Below are positions 19,230 through 27,571 of a stretch of DNA of 42,863 nucleotides, piece by piece. Source of the DNA: Betaproteobacteria bacterium RIFCSPLOWO2_12_FULL_64_23 (GTDB lineage: Bacteria; Pseudomonadota; Gammaproteobacteria; Burkholderiales; SG8-39); contig MERK01000042.1 of the NCBI GenBank assembly GCA_001770575.1, positions 1-42,863 of the forward strand, in the 5' to 3' direction. The notes under the pieces were generated by a model. That model was not told where the DNA came from, did not search any database, and was given only the letters and a program-made list of their open reading frames with translations. Every line of letters starts with the position of its first letter. The first letter of the stretch is position 1. Position numbers and translations under genes: made by a program.

Positions 19230-20383
19230 CCCGCTGTTACCAGATCAACCTGCAGACCGGCTGGGGCGGCGGCGAGGTCTATACCGTTTTCTTTGCCCGC
19301 GCGCTGGCCGAGCGCGGCGTGCGCACGGTGCTGTTCGCCACCGCCAACATCGCCGCCTGGCGAACACGACTGCCCGCCGGCAGCGAAGTGATCGTCATCG
19401 CCGGCGGCGACGAACTGGCAGCGGCGATCAATTCGCGCATTCCCGCCGGCGAGCGCGCCTGGCTGGTGTTCCACACGCCGGCGACCGCCGCGCAGGTCGC
19501 GCCGCTTCGCGCCGCTGGCCACCTGCTTTCCTGCTTCGCCCACATGCCGCTCTATGGCCGCAATCCAGCGACGCTGCAGCCCTACGACCTGGTGGTCCCG
19601 GTATCCGGCCACGTGCTTGCCAGTCTCCGTGCCAATGAGATGGTCAACGCCTACGCCGAGCCGCTGTACGGCATTGCCGACCTGTCCGGGCGCGGCAGCG
19701 ACGGCGCGCTGCGCCGGCAATCATCCTACGATTGGGATACGCGCAAGCTGCGCGACCGCTTGTTCGGCTTCATCGAGCCGGCGCTCGAGCTATTGCGCCC
19801 GCATCCGCCGTTCGCCCGCGGCACGGGCATTGCGCTCGGCATCGTCTCGCGGCTGACACCGATCAAGCAGTTCCCGCAGCTCTTCCGCCATCTCGCGCCG
19901 GTACTGGCGCGGCATCCCGGTTTCGACCTCCACGTCATCGGCGCCGGCGGTTACGCCTCGGTGCGAGATCTCAAGCGCGCGCTGGCGCCCATCCGCTCCC
20001 GCGTGCGCTTCTGGGGCAAGCAGCGCGATGTGGCGGCGGTCTACCGCCGGCTCGACTACCTGCTCGCCGGGCTGCCCGAGAAGGAGGCGCTCGGCCTTAA
20101 CGTCATCGAGGCCCAGGCCAGCGGCCTGCCGGTGCTGGCCGTAGCCGCGCCGCCCTTCACCGAGACCGTTGCCGCCGAAGTCACCGGACTGTTCTACGCC
20201 GACCCGCGCGGCGACGACGGCCGCGACTTTTCCGCGCTGCTCGACCGCCTGGCGGCGCAGCCTTTCCGTCCCGACGCCGAGAAGGCGCCGGCGCACTTGC
20301 AACGCTTTTCCGCAGCGGCCTTCGCCGAACGCGTCGGCCGCCTCGCCGCCTTCGCCACCCAGCGGCTCGCCGCCACGCCATGA
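19226..20383 (+). CDS. Glycosyltransferase family 4
   Basis: GT-B glycosyltransferase, 385 residues from the ATG at 19226, which overlaps the GT2 stop by 4 bases and has GAAGAG upstream; an in-frame ATG at 19217 is less likely. The N-terminal INLQTGWGGGEVYTVFFARAL carries the Gly-rich loop. The C-terminal domain has GIVSRLTPIKQFPQLFRHL, HVIGAGGYASVRDL and LPEKEALGLNVIEAQASGLPVL, where EALGLNVIE is the E-X7-E motif. It is linked to the next gene by another ATGA overlap. Confidence 0.87.
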   Translation: MTRCYQINLQTGWGGGEVYTVFFARALAERGVRTVLFATANIAAWRTRLPAGSEVIVIAGGDELAAAINSRIPAGERAWLVFHTPATAAQVAPLRAAGHLLSCFAHMPLYGRNPATLQPYDLVVPVSGHVLASLRANEMVNAYAEPLYGIADLSGRGSDGALRRQSSYDWDTRKLRDRLFGFIEPALELLRPHPPFARGTGIALGIVSRLTPIKQFPQLFRHLAPVLARHPGFDLHVIGAGGYASVRDLKRALAPIRSRVRFWGKQRDVAAVYRRLDYLLAGLPEKEALGLNVIEAQASGLPVLAVAAPPFTETVAAEVTGLFYADPRGDDGRDFSALLDRLAAQPFRPDAEKAPAHLQRFSAAAFAERVGRLAAFATQRLAATP

Positions 20384-21330
20384 GCCGCGACACCGTCATC
20401 TTCAATTTCCGCAAGGGATTCGAGCCGCTCAAGGAAGCCTTCGAGGCCAACGGCTACCGCGTGGCCGCGAACGAGTGGGCGCCTGCGCCGCAACTCGCTC
20501 GGCGCTGCGAGGCTGCCGTCGTCAATCTCTACGAGGCGATCCGCCGGCCCCGGGACGCCGTCGGGCTGCACCGCCGCCTGCGCGCCGCGGGCGCGCCGCT
20601 GATCGGTGTCGACCGCGACGCGCCGTGGCACATGGGCATGCGCTGGCGGCGGCTGGCGCTGTTCCGCCTGCTGCGACCGCTCGACATCTACGCCACGCAC
20701 ACGCTGCAACCGACCTGGGAATTCGCGCCGGTGAAAATCTACAACCCGAACGCCGTGTGGACGCGCCGCTTCAACCTGCACGGACATACGCTGGCCGAGA
20801 TGCGCGATCCGCTCTTCTTCGAGTACGACGTCTCCTTCCTCGGCAACCTGGACGGGGAGCGCTACCGGGAGCACGCCGAGCGCGCGCGCTTCTTTGCCGC
20901 GCTGCGCCCGCGGCTGGACGCCATGGGCATCCGCCACTACATTGCCCATTCGTCCGGTATCAACGAGGAAACCCAGATCCGCGTCATCCAGCGCTCGCGC
21001 ATCAACCTGAGTTACCGTTCGTCCTGCGACCACGGCGGCGCCTTGAGCTGGGGCCTGCCGGAGCGCTGCTACGGCGTACCTGCGCGCGGCGGCTTCCTGC
21101 TCGCCGACGAGCGCCGCCACGCCGCCGATGATTTCGACCTGTCAACGCAGTGGGCGGGCTTTACCGACATGGACGACTGCCTGGCGAAAATCCGCTACTA
21201 CCTGGATCGTTTCGATCTTGCCCGCGATATCGCCGAGGCCGCCCATGCCAGGGTGATCCGGGATCACACTTATGAGCAACGCGCCGGGCATCTGATCGGG
21301 GCTGGACAAGCCTGGCGCATCGCTTTGTAG
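20380..21330 (+). CDS. CgeB-like glycosyltransferase
   Basis: A 316-residue protein that lacks the usual N-terminal GT4 loop but ends in a region typical of CgeB-like (Glyco_trans_1_2) proteins: SRINLSYRSSC, a gap, GVPARGGFLLADERRH, then FTDMDDCLAKIRYYLD and HARVIRDHTYEQRAGHLI. This C-terminal pattern is shared with glycan-maturation glycosyltransferases of spore coats and flagellin loci. The stop codon is provided by the left arm of a REP-type hairpin (21327-21380), so the last residues may not be original. It is the end of the continuous overlapping run that starts at 10.7 kb. Substrate unknown. Confidence 0.75.
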   Translation: MSRDTVIFNFRKGFEPLKEAFEANGYRVAANEWAPAPQLARRCEAAVVNLYEAIRRPRDAVGLHRRLRAAGAPLIGVDRDAPWHMGMRWRRLALFRLLRPLDIYATHTLQPTWEFAPVKIYNPNAVWTRRFNLHGHTLAEMRDPLFFEYDVSFLGNLDGERYREHAERARFFAALRPRLDAMGIRHYIAHSSGINEETQIRVIQRSRINLSYRSSCDHGGALSWGLPERCYGVPARGGFLLADERRHAADDFDLSTQWAGFTDMDDCLAKIRYYLDRFDLARDIAEAAHARVIRDHTYEQRAGHLIGAGQAWRIAL

Positions 21331-21380
21331 GAGCGAGCTTGCTCGCGAATTCCATCGTTCGCGAGCAAGCTCGCTCCTAC
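21327..21380. repeat. REP-type palindrome
   Basis: Two perfect 23-base inverted arms (21327-21349 and 21358-21380) separated by 8 bases. The left arm begins GTAGGAGCGAGCTTGCTCG. This is the well-known repetitive extragenic palindrome family abundant in Pseudomonas and some other proteobacteria. The TAG in its left arm is the stop codon of the CgeB-like gene. No transposase (RAYT) gene is present in the window. The hairpin may also act as a transcript-end stabiliser or terminator. The following 123 bases to the next gene are less GC-rich and hold no feature beyond a ribosome site. Confidence 0.93.
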
Positions 21381-21503
21381 TTATATGGCAGACTTCAAGA
21401 TTAACGTGTCATCGTATTAGTTTCGAAAGTTGGATCTCGATGCAGGCAACCCCTTGCGATGTGAGAGAAAGCCAATGAACAATCCTGCGAAAGGAAGCGC
21501 CCG

Positions 21504-22262
21504 GTGCAACAGTCGCTAAAGGATACGTTCCGCGCCCAGAACGGCGAGGATCGATGGTTGGACAACTTCTTTGGACATAAGCGAAGCGGTTTTTTTGTCG
21601 AAGTCGGGGCGTTTGACGGTATCAATTTGAGCAACAGTTACCATTTTGAACAGATCGGTTGGACCGGTGTGTTGATTGAGCCCGATCCCGACAAGGCCGC
21701 GCTTTGCCGTTCAAGCCGTCCCGGCTCCAAGACCTACCAGTGTGCCGCGGCAGCGTCGCCCGAAATCAGCGAAGTCACATTTTTCCGGGTCGAATCCGGG
21801 GAGGTTTATTCGACGACCAAGCTGACCGGCGATCATGCGCGGCGCATCGACCATATGGGGCTCGCGTCGAAGCCGATAAGCGTCCCGGCGAGGACCCTGG
21901 ATACCATTCTCGAGGAAGCCGGGGCTCCGGCAATTGACTTTGTCAGCATAGACGTCGAGGGTGCCGAGACGGAGGTCCTGCGCGGTTTCGATATCCGGCG
22001 ATGGAAACCCGCCATCGTCGTGATCGAGTCGAATTCCAAGCTTCGCCTGCCGGAAGTTCGCGACTACTTTACCTCCAATGGCTATGCTTTCCGCTGCAGT
22101 ATCGATGTCAACGATTTTTATCTTCGTGTGGGTCCCGCTCCTGTTCCGGCCTGGGCGATCGATGCGGTTTGCTATGCTTGGCGCCGGGTAACCAGGCGCA
22201 TTTCGAGACTCGCACACAATATCCGCCGGTCCTGGAACAAGCGACGTGGCAAGAAGATCTGA
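21504..22262 (+). CDS. FkbM family methyltransferase
   Basis: A 252-residue FkbM-type SAM methyltransferase. QNGEDRWLDNFF and GFFVEVGAFDGINLSNSYHFE (about 31-51) form motif I in the variant common in glycan loci, followed by GVLIEPDPDKAALC and the FkbM-specific DFVSIDVEGAETEVLRGF near residue 150. The start is a GTG at 21504 with a strong GAAAGGAAG ribosome site. Base use is visibly less GC-rich than its neighbours (for example a TTTTTTT run near 21590), and it lies directly behind a REP element, both signs of separate acquisition. The tail is rich in Arg and Lys. Confidence 0.87.
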   Translation: MQQSLKDTFRAQNGEDRWLDNFFGHKRSGFFVEVGAFDGINLSNSYHFEQIGWTGVLIEPDPDKAALCRSSRPGSKTYQCAAAASPEISEVTFFRVESGEVYSTTKLTGDHARRIDHMGLASKPISVPARTLDTILEEAGAPAIDFVSIDVEGAETEVLRGFDIRRWKPAIVVIESNSKLRLPEVRDYFTSNGYAFRCSIDVNDFYLRVGPAPVPAWAIDAVCYAWRRVTRRISRLAHNIRRSWNKRRGKKI

Positions 22263-22369
22263 GACCAGCGAAGCGGCACATCATGCTTGCGCATAACCAC
22301 CGCCAGACCGCTGACGGCCCTGATTCGACCACGCAACGCGCAGGCTGCAAAGATGCGGCCTCGACCAGG

Positions 22370-23377
22370 ATGGACGCATCCGCCGCGCCGAAGGTCCTGG
22401 TCATCCGCCGCGACAACATCGGCGACCTGGTATGCACGACGCCGCTCCTGCGCGCCCTGCGCGCGCAATTACCGGCGGCGCGCATCGTCGTCCTGGCGAC
22501 GCGTTACAGCGCCGCGGTGCTCGCCGGCAATCCCGACATCGACGCCTCCTGCTCCTACACCAAGGCCAAGCACCGCGCGGCGGGCGAGTCGGCGCTCGGC
22601 ATCTACTTGCAGCGGATACAGACCATTCTCGCCCTGCGCCGCGAGCGCTTCGACTGGATTCTGCTGCCCGGCGGTGCACAAGCCAGCTCGCTGCGCTTCG
22701 CGCGCTGGATCGGCGGCGCAAGGCTGCTGGTGCGCGGCGACGAGGACCTGGTCGCCGGCCCGCACGAGGTGGAGCAGAGCTGCCACCTGCTTTCGCGCAT
22801 GGGCCTGCGCTACGAGACCCCGGCGCCGCGCGTGGTACCGGCGTCGGACGAACGGGCACGCATGGTCGCACGCATCGCCGCCGCCTTGCCGCGGCGGCCG
22901 TCCCGGCTGGTCGGCCTGCACATCAGCGCACGCAAGCCTTCGCAACGCTGGCCGGCCGAGTCGTTCGCAGAACTGGCACGGCGCCTGGCGGCGGAAGATA
23001 GCGCATTCCTGCTGCTGTGGGCGCCGGGGGGCACGGATAATGTGCAGCACCCGGGCGACGACGAGAAAGCCGCGCGCGTGCTGCAACTGGCGGCCGGACT
23101 CCCGATCGTGGCGCTACCGACGCGGCGTCTGGAACATCTGATCGCCGCCTTGTCTGTGTGCAACGCGGTGATCTGCGGCGACGGCGGCGCCATGCATGTG
23201 GCAGCCGGGCTGGACAAACCCATAGTCTGTCTGTTCGGGCAGTCCACCGCGGCCCGCTGGCATCCCTGGGGTCCGGCCTATGAACTGCTGCAGATGCCCG
23301 GCATGGAGGTGAAGGACATCTCGGTGGATGCCGTGGCGCGCGCTTACGCCGCTTTGCTAGGCGACGGCGTCAAATAG
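22370..23377 (+). CDS. GT9 heptosyltransferase family protein
   Basis: Fourth GT9 protein of the window, 335 residues from the ATG at 22370. This start is chosen because the family begins at KVLVIRRDNIGDLVCTTPLLRA; an in-frame ATG at 22283 would add 29 residues with no similarity to the family. GDGGAMHVAAGLDKPIVCLFGQ near residue 265 is the donor-site motif, and the middle GLHISARKPSQRWPAESFAEL is the usual interdomain block. The gene ends inside the 3' end of msbA, which runs the other way (8-base overlap). Transferred sugar unknown; the name heptosyltransferase here is only a family label. Confidence 0.87.
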   Translation: MDASAAPKVLVIRRDNIGDLVCTTPLLRALRAQLPAARIVVLATRYSAAVLAGNPDIDASCSYTKAKHRAAGESALGIYLQRIQTILALRRERFDWILLPGGAQASSLRFARWIGGARLLVRGDEDLVAGPHEVEQSCHLLSRMGLRYETPAPRVVPASDERARMVARIAAALPRRPSRLVGLHISARKPSQRWPAESFAELARRLAAEDSAFLLLWAPGGTDNVQHPGDDEKAARVLQLAAGLPIVALPTRRLEHLIAALSVCNAVICGDGGAMHVAAGLDKPIVCLFGQSTAARWHPWGPAYELLQMPGMEVKDISVDAVARAYAALLGDGVK

Positions 23378-25181
23378 CCGCGAACGGCCTGCCGCGGGCG
23401 CGCACCCGATTCTGCTGTTGCCCGGACGTATCCTCTTCAACGGCGAACTGGATCTTGTACAGGTGCGCATACAGCCCATCGTGCGCCAGCAGCTCGGCAT
23501 GAGAACCGATTTCGGCAATCCTGCCGTGTTGCAGCACCACGATGCGGTCCGCTTTCTCGATGGTGGACAGACGATGGGCGATGATCAGCGTCGTGCGGCC
23601 TCGCATCAGGGTGTCCAGCGCCGCCTGCACCACCCGCTCCGACTCGGTGTCCAGGGCCGAGGTGGCCTCGTCCAGAATCAGCACCGGTGCATTCTTCAGC
23701 AGCGCGCGTGCGATCGCCAGGCGCTGGCGCTGCCCTCCCGAGAGGCGCACGCCGTTCTCGCCTATGATCGTCTGCATGCCCTGCGCCATTTCACGGATGA
23801 ATTCCATTGCATGCGCGGCCTCGGCGGCGGCGGCGATCGCGGCCTCGCTGGCGCCTGCCAGGGGGCCGTAGGCGATGTTGGCCGCAACCGTATCGTTGAA
23901 CAACACCACGTCCTGGCTGACCAGCGCGAGATTGGCACGCAGGCTGGCAAGAGTCAGCGTCTGCGTGTCGATGCCGTCGAGCAGGATGCGCCCGGCACTG
24001 GGCTGATAGAAGCGCGGGATCAGGTTGGCGAGCGTCGTCTTGCCGCCGCCGGAGCCGCCGACCAAGGCCACGGTTTCCCCTGCGGCTATCTCCAGATTGA
24101 CGTCGTCCAAGGCCGGCCGGGCGGCGTTGGGATAGGTAAAACACAAATGCTCGAACTCGATCCGGCCCTGCGCCCGGTCCAGGCTCTGCGTGCCGCTGTC
24201 TTCCTCTGGTTTTTCGTCGATGACGGCGAACACGCTTTCGGCCGCCGCCAGGCCGCGTTGCAGCCCGGCGTTGACCCCGGTCAGACGCTTGAGCGGCGAG
24301 AGCAGCATCAGGGTGGCGGTCATGAACGAGACGAAACTGCCCACGGTCACTGCGCCCGCCCCGCTTTGTTGCGTGGAATAGTAGACGATGACCGCGACGG
24401 CGACGGCCGCGCATAGCTGCACCAGCGGCACCGAGGCCCCGGCGGCAATGGTCTGGCGCATGGCGAAATCGCGCATGCGCTTGATCGCCGCGCCGAAGTG
24501 GCGCTGCTCGTACTCCTGACCGCCGAATACCTTCACCACCTTGTGGCACCCGATCGCCTCGTCCAGCACGTGGGTAATGTCCCCCATCGCGTGCTGCGCG
24601 TCGCGGCTCACCTGGCGCAGCCGGCCGCTGAACGACCGGATCACCAGGGCGATGACCGGGCCTACCACCAGCGTGATGAGCGAAAGCTTCCAGTCGAGGT
24701 AGAACATCCAGGCGAGCAATCCGGCCACGGTGAGGCTGTCGCGCACCATCACCGTCAGCACGCTGGTTGCGGCCCCGGTGACGCCCGTCACGTCGTAGGA
24801 AAGCTTGGAAATCAGCGCGCCCGAGGAAGCGTCGTCGTAATAGCGCGTGGGCAGGTTGACCAGCCGGCCGAACATCTCGGCGCGCAAATCGAACACCACG
24901 CGATTGGATACCCAGCTCAACGCGTAGTCGCTGACAAAGCCGAACACGCCGCGCACCAGGAACAATCCGACCAGGGCGAACGGAATGTAGCGGATGGTGG
25001 TGGGGTCCTTATTCACGAAGCTGCCGTCCAGCAACGGCTTCATCAGCGCCGGAAACAGGGGCTCGGTCGCCGCCACCAGTACCATGGCCAGGATCGACAG
25101 GGTGAACATGCGCCAGTACGGCGCGACATAGCGCAGCAGACGCAAGTACAGGGCGCGGCTTTTGGTTTCTGGAACAGCCAT
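23370..25181 (-). CDS. msbA: Lipid A export ABC transporter, ATP-binding/permease
   Basis: Inner-membrane half-transporter that flips lipid A-core to the periplasmic face. The 603 residues carry an N-terminal six-helix domain (about 1-310) and a nucleotide-binding domain with Walker A GGSGGGKTTLA, signature LSGGQRQRLAIARALLKNAP, Walker B VLILDEATSALD and the switch His in IIAHRLST. MsbA is 582 residues in E. coli. The extra length is a short C-terminal tail ending RARGRPFAAI that overlaps the convergent GT9 gene. Its position among waa genes supports MsbA rather than a general multidrug exporter. Confidence 0.95.
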   Translation of the reverse strand: MAVPETKSRALYLRLLRYVAPYWRMFTLSILAMVLVAATEPLFPALMKPLLDGSFVNKDPTTIRYIPFALVGLFLVRGVFGFVSDYALSWVSNRVVFDLRAEMFGRLVNLPTRYYDDASSGALISKLSYDVTGVTGAATSVLTVMVRDSLTVAGLLAWMFYLDWKLSLITLVVGPVIALVIRSFSGRLRQVSRDAQHAMGDITHVLDEAIGCHKVVKVFGGQEYEQRHFGAAIKRMRDFAMRQTIAAGASVPLVQLCAAVAVAVIVYYSTQQSGAGAVTVGSFVSFMTATLMLLSPLKRLTGVNAGLQRGLAAAESVFAVIDEKPEEDSGTQSLDRAQGRIEFEHLCFTYPNAARPALDDVNLEIAAGETVALVGGSGGGKTTLANLIPRFYQPSAGRILLDGIDTQTLTLASLRANLALVSQDVVLFNDTVAANIAYGPLAGASEAAIAAAAEAAHAMEFIREMAQGMQTIIGENGVRLSGGQRQRLAIARALLKNAPVLILDEATSALDTESERVVQAALDTLMRGRTTLIIAHRLSTIEKADRIVVLQHGRIAEIGSHAELLAHDGLYAHLYKIQFAVEEDTSGQQQNRVRARGRPFAAI

Positions 25182-25214
25182 TATTGGGTCTGCATCAGAG
25201 TGGAAAAATATGCA

Positions 25215-25223
25215 ATTATATCA
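25215..25223 (-). promoter_or_regulatory. Extended -10 promoter of msbA
   Basis: On the minus strand TGATATAAT is a perfect extended -10 (TG-N-TATAAT). No matching -35 is seen, which an extended -10 does not require. The predicted start near 25208 gives a leader of about 27 bases before the msbA ATG at 25181, in the 97-base gap behind the WaaG-like gene. Confidence 0.6.
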
Positions 25224-25278
25224 GAGCCCTAAACCCTGACCGCAGGTCTTCGCGCGCTTGTTCGCGACGAAGTTCCCG

Positions 25279-26430
25279 CTAGCGCGACTCCGTTCGCAGC
25301 AAATCCGAGTAAAGCCGAGTCAACTGCTGCGCCATGCCCGCGAGGCCGTAGGGTTCGACCTTGCGCCGCGCCGCGGCACCCATCCTCAAGGCCTGCCCCG
25401 GCGCGGCGGCCAGATTGAGGCAGCGCGCCAGTTCCACCACGTCGAGCGCATCGCGGCAGACATAGCCCTCGACGCCGCTTTCGACGAACTCGGCCGCGCC
25501 GCATTGCATGGTGGTAATCAGCGGCAGCCCGCAGGCCATGGCTTCCATCGCGGCGTTGGGGAAGGGATCGTAGAGGCTGGGCAGAACGAAACAGTCGGCC
25601 ATGCCGTACCACGGTTTGACGTCTTCCTGACCGCCCGCGAAATGCACCCGGGCGGAGAGCTTGGCCTGTTCTGCTGCCCGACGCAGGCGCGGGAGTTCTT
25701 TGTCCGCGCCCACCACCACCAGGTGGGCATCGCGCACGCCGGAGAGGGCGCGCAACAACTGCGGCAGGCCTTTGCGCCTGAAGCCTGAACCGACGAACAA
25801 GTACACCATGGCCGCGTCCGCGATGCCGAGCTCTTCGCGTTTGCGCTCGCGCCAGATCTGGCGCAGTTGCGGATGAAATGCAGCCAGATCGACGCCGTTG
25901 TAGATCACGTGCAGCTTGTCCTCGGCCAGCCGGAAATGCCGGCGCACCTCTTCCTTCACCATGTTCGAGTTGCAGATTACCGCGCGCAAGCGGGGGCTTT
26001 GGAATAGGCGCTTTTCCGCCGCCAGCGTATACCAGTGGTAGGGATTGAGCGTAAGCGCGATACGCTGCAACACGCCGGCGGCGCGCTTGCGGTTGGCGAG
26101 CCACTGGCGATGCACGCCGTCGCCGGCGCGGTAGACGTCGCAGCAGCTGATGCGCTCGTGCGACTGCACCAGATCGAAACGCTGCGATTTCACCGCGGCG
26201 CAGACGGCGCGGGCGAAGCTCCAGTCGCGCCACACCCGGCCGATGTAGAACGGATCGCAGCGGATCAGGTGCCGGCCATCGCCCGCGCCCGGTCCCTTCA
26301 TTCCCGACCAATCACGCGCGAGCAGGGTCAGCTCCACATCCCGCGCGGCAAGCGCAGTCATGGCACGCTCGACAAAGCGCTCGGCGCCGCCGTACGGGTT
26401 GTAACGCTGACGTATCAGGGCGATGTTCAT
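25279..26430 (-). CDS. Glycosyltransferase family 4, WaaG-like
   Basis: GT-B glycosyltransferase similar to core glucosyltransferase WaaG, 383 residues from the ATG at 26430; the frame is open further upstream but the family begins at MNIALIRQRYNPYGGAERF. Further WaaG-type blocks are FDLVQSHERISCCDVYRAGDGVH, LRAVICNSNMVKEEV, HVIYNGVDLAAFHP, VGSGFRRKGLPQLL and LPSLYDPFPNAAMEAMACGLP, where Asp takes the place of the first Glu of E-X7-E. It lies upstream of msbA on the same strand. The 213 bases between it and btuF hold no feature I can support except a short palindrome GCGCCCATGGGCGC. Confidence 0.88.
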   Translation of the reverse strand: MNIALIRQRYNPYGGAERFVERAMTALAARDVELTLLARDWSGMKGPGAGDGRHLIRCDPFYIGRVWRDWSFARAVCAAVKSQRFDLVQSHERISCCDVYRAGDGVHRQWLANRKRAAGVLQRIALTLNPYHWYTLAAEKRLFQSPRLRAVICNSNMVKEEVRRHFRLAEDKLHVIYNGVDLAAFHPQLRQIWRERKREELGIADAAMVYLFVGSGFRRKGLPQLLRALSGVRDAHLVVVGADKELPRLRRAAEQAKLSARVHFAGGQEDVKPWYGMADCFVLPSLYDPFPNAAMEAMACGLPLITTMQCGAAEFVESGVEGYVCRDALDVVELARCLNLAAAPGQALRMGAAARRKVEPYGLAGMAQQLTRLYSDLLRTESR

Positions 26431-26643
26431 CGCGGCGCTTCGCCGTGCCGGCGCGCGGCGCAAGGCGGCTGCCCCAAACGCCGCGTTTCCTGCACCGCCA
26501 TCACGCGGCACAACAGCGCCCATGGGCGCCCGACACGCGGCGCGCGCTTTGCAGATCGACCCGGTTCTTCAACATGCGCGCACGATAGCAGAGAACCCCG
26601 CAACGGTGAACGGGTCGGCCCGGCGTGCCGCCGGCTGCGGCGT

Positions 26644-27570
26644 TCAGCGTCCGCGCCGGGCGCGCGCTGCATCCAGGTGTTCGCACAGCTCTTGCGCGCC
26701 GTCCAGGATGCGCGGCGTATTGCGGCTGATGATATCGGAAGGGATCACAAACAGATTGCCGCGCGCGACTGCCTGCAGGTGCGGCCATTGTTTCCATGCG
26801 TCCAGATTTCCCGCCTGGCCCGCTTCCGCGGTCACACCGGCTATCGCCTCCGGGTCGGCGGCGAGCACCGCCTCGGTCGAGATTTCCGGCGTCAACCGTT
26901 TCAGACCGGCAAACACATTCTGCCCGCCGCACAGCCGGATCGCGTCGCTGATGAGATGCGCGCCGTTGACGGTCATCAACGGCCGGTCCCAGATCTGGTA
27001 GAACAGGGTCACCGGTGCGCGGCCGGCGTAACGCCGGCGCAACCCGGCTGCGCGCGCGACGAACGCCTGCGCGGCCGGCAGCGCGACCGCTTCGCTGCCG
27101 GCCAGGCGCCCGAGCTGCTCGATCGCGCGCGCGATATCGGGGAGCCGGCGCGGCTCGTTGTAGTACACCGGGATGCCGAGCCGCAGCAATTTGTCGAGCT
27201 GGCGCTGCGCGTTGCCATACTGCCAGACCACGACGAGGTCGGGTTTGAGGGCAACAACGCGCTCCAGGTCGAGCTGCGCGCTGTCGCCGATACGCGCGAT
27301 GCGTTGCGCCGCCAGCGGGAAATTACTGTACTCGACCGTTCCCACGACCTTTCCGCCGGCGCCGGCGGCGAACAGCAATTCGGTCAGGTGCGGCGTCAGG
27401 CTGATGATGCGCTGCGCCGGTTGTTTGAGGACTACGCTGCGGCCGGCATCGTCGGTGAGCCGGATTTCGGCGGCGGCGGCGCCGGCGAGCGCCAGCACGG
27501 CGACAGACAGGCAACGCAGAAACGCCCGGCGGCGCCGATAGGCCCGGTTTCCCGCTTCGTCTGCGCCCAT
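26644..27570 (-). CDS. btuF: Cobalamin-binding periplasmic protein
   Basis: Periplasmic substrate-binding protein of the B12 importer, 308 residues. An Arg-rich N-terminus and hydrophobic stretch (LSVAVLALAGAAAA, about 21-34) form the signal peptide. The mature part opens with DDAGRSVVLKQPAQRIISLTPHLTELLFAAGAGGKVVG, a standard class III binding-protein start, and contains LKPDLVVVWQYGN and TVNGAHLISDAIRLCGGQNVF. It is the last gene of the minus-strand run btuB-btuC-btuD-btuF, starting 1 base after the btuD stop, so the substrate is very probably cobalamin. Confidence 0.92.
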   Translation of the reverse strand: MGADEAGNRAYRRRRAFLRCLSVAVLALAGAAAAEIRLTDDAGRSVVLKQPAQRIISLTPHLTELLFAAGAGGKVVGTVEYSNFPLAAQRIARIGDSAQLDLERVVALKPDLVVVWQYGNAQRQLDKLLRLGIPVYYNEPRRLPDIARAIEQLGRLAGSEAVALPAAQAFVARAAGLRRRYAGRAPVTLFYQIWDRPLMTVNGAHLISDAIRLCGGQNVFAGLKRLTPEISTEAVLAADPEAIAGVTAEAGQAGNLDAWKQWPHLQAVARGNLFVIPSDIISRNTPRILDGAQELCEHLDAARARRGR

Positions 27571-27571
27571 G

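Noticed and set aside
22001-22369. Upstream extension of the GT9 frame into the FkbM gene
   Set aside because: The conserved GT9 N-terminus begins right after the ATG at 22370; upstream residues are unrelated and overlap the FkbM gene in another frame.
26431-26643. Possible regulatory or coding content between the WaaG-like gene and btuF
   Set aside because: Only a short palindrome (GCGCCCATGGGCGC) and open shadow frames are seen; no promoter, riboswitch or conserved protein could be supported.
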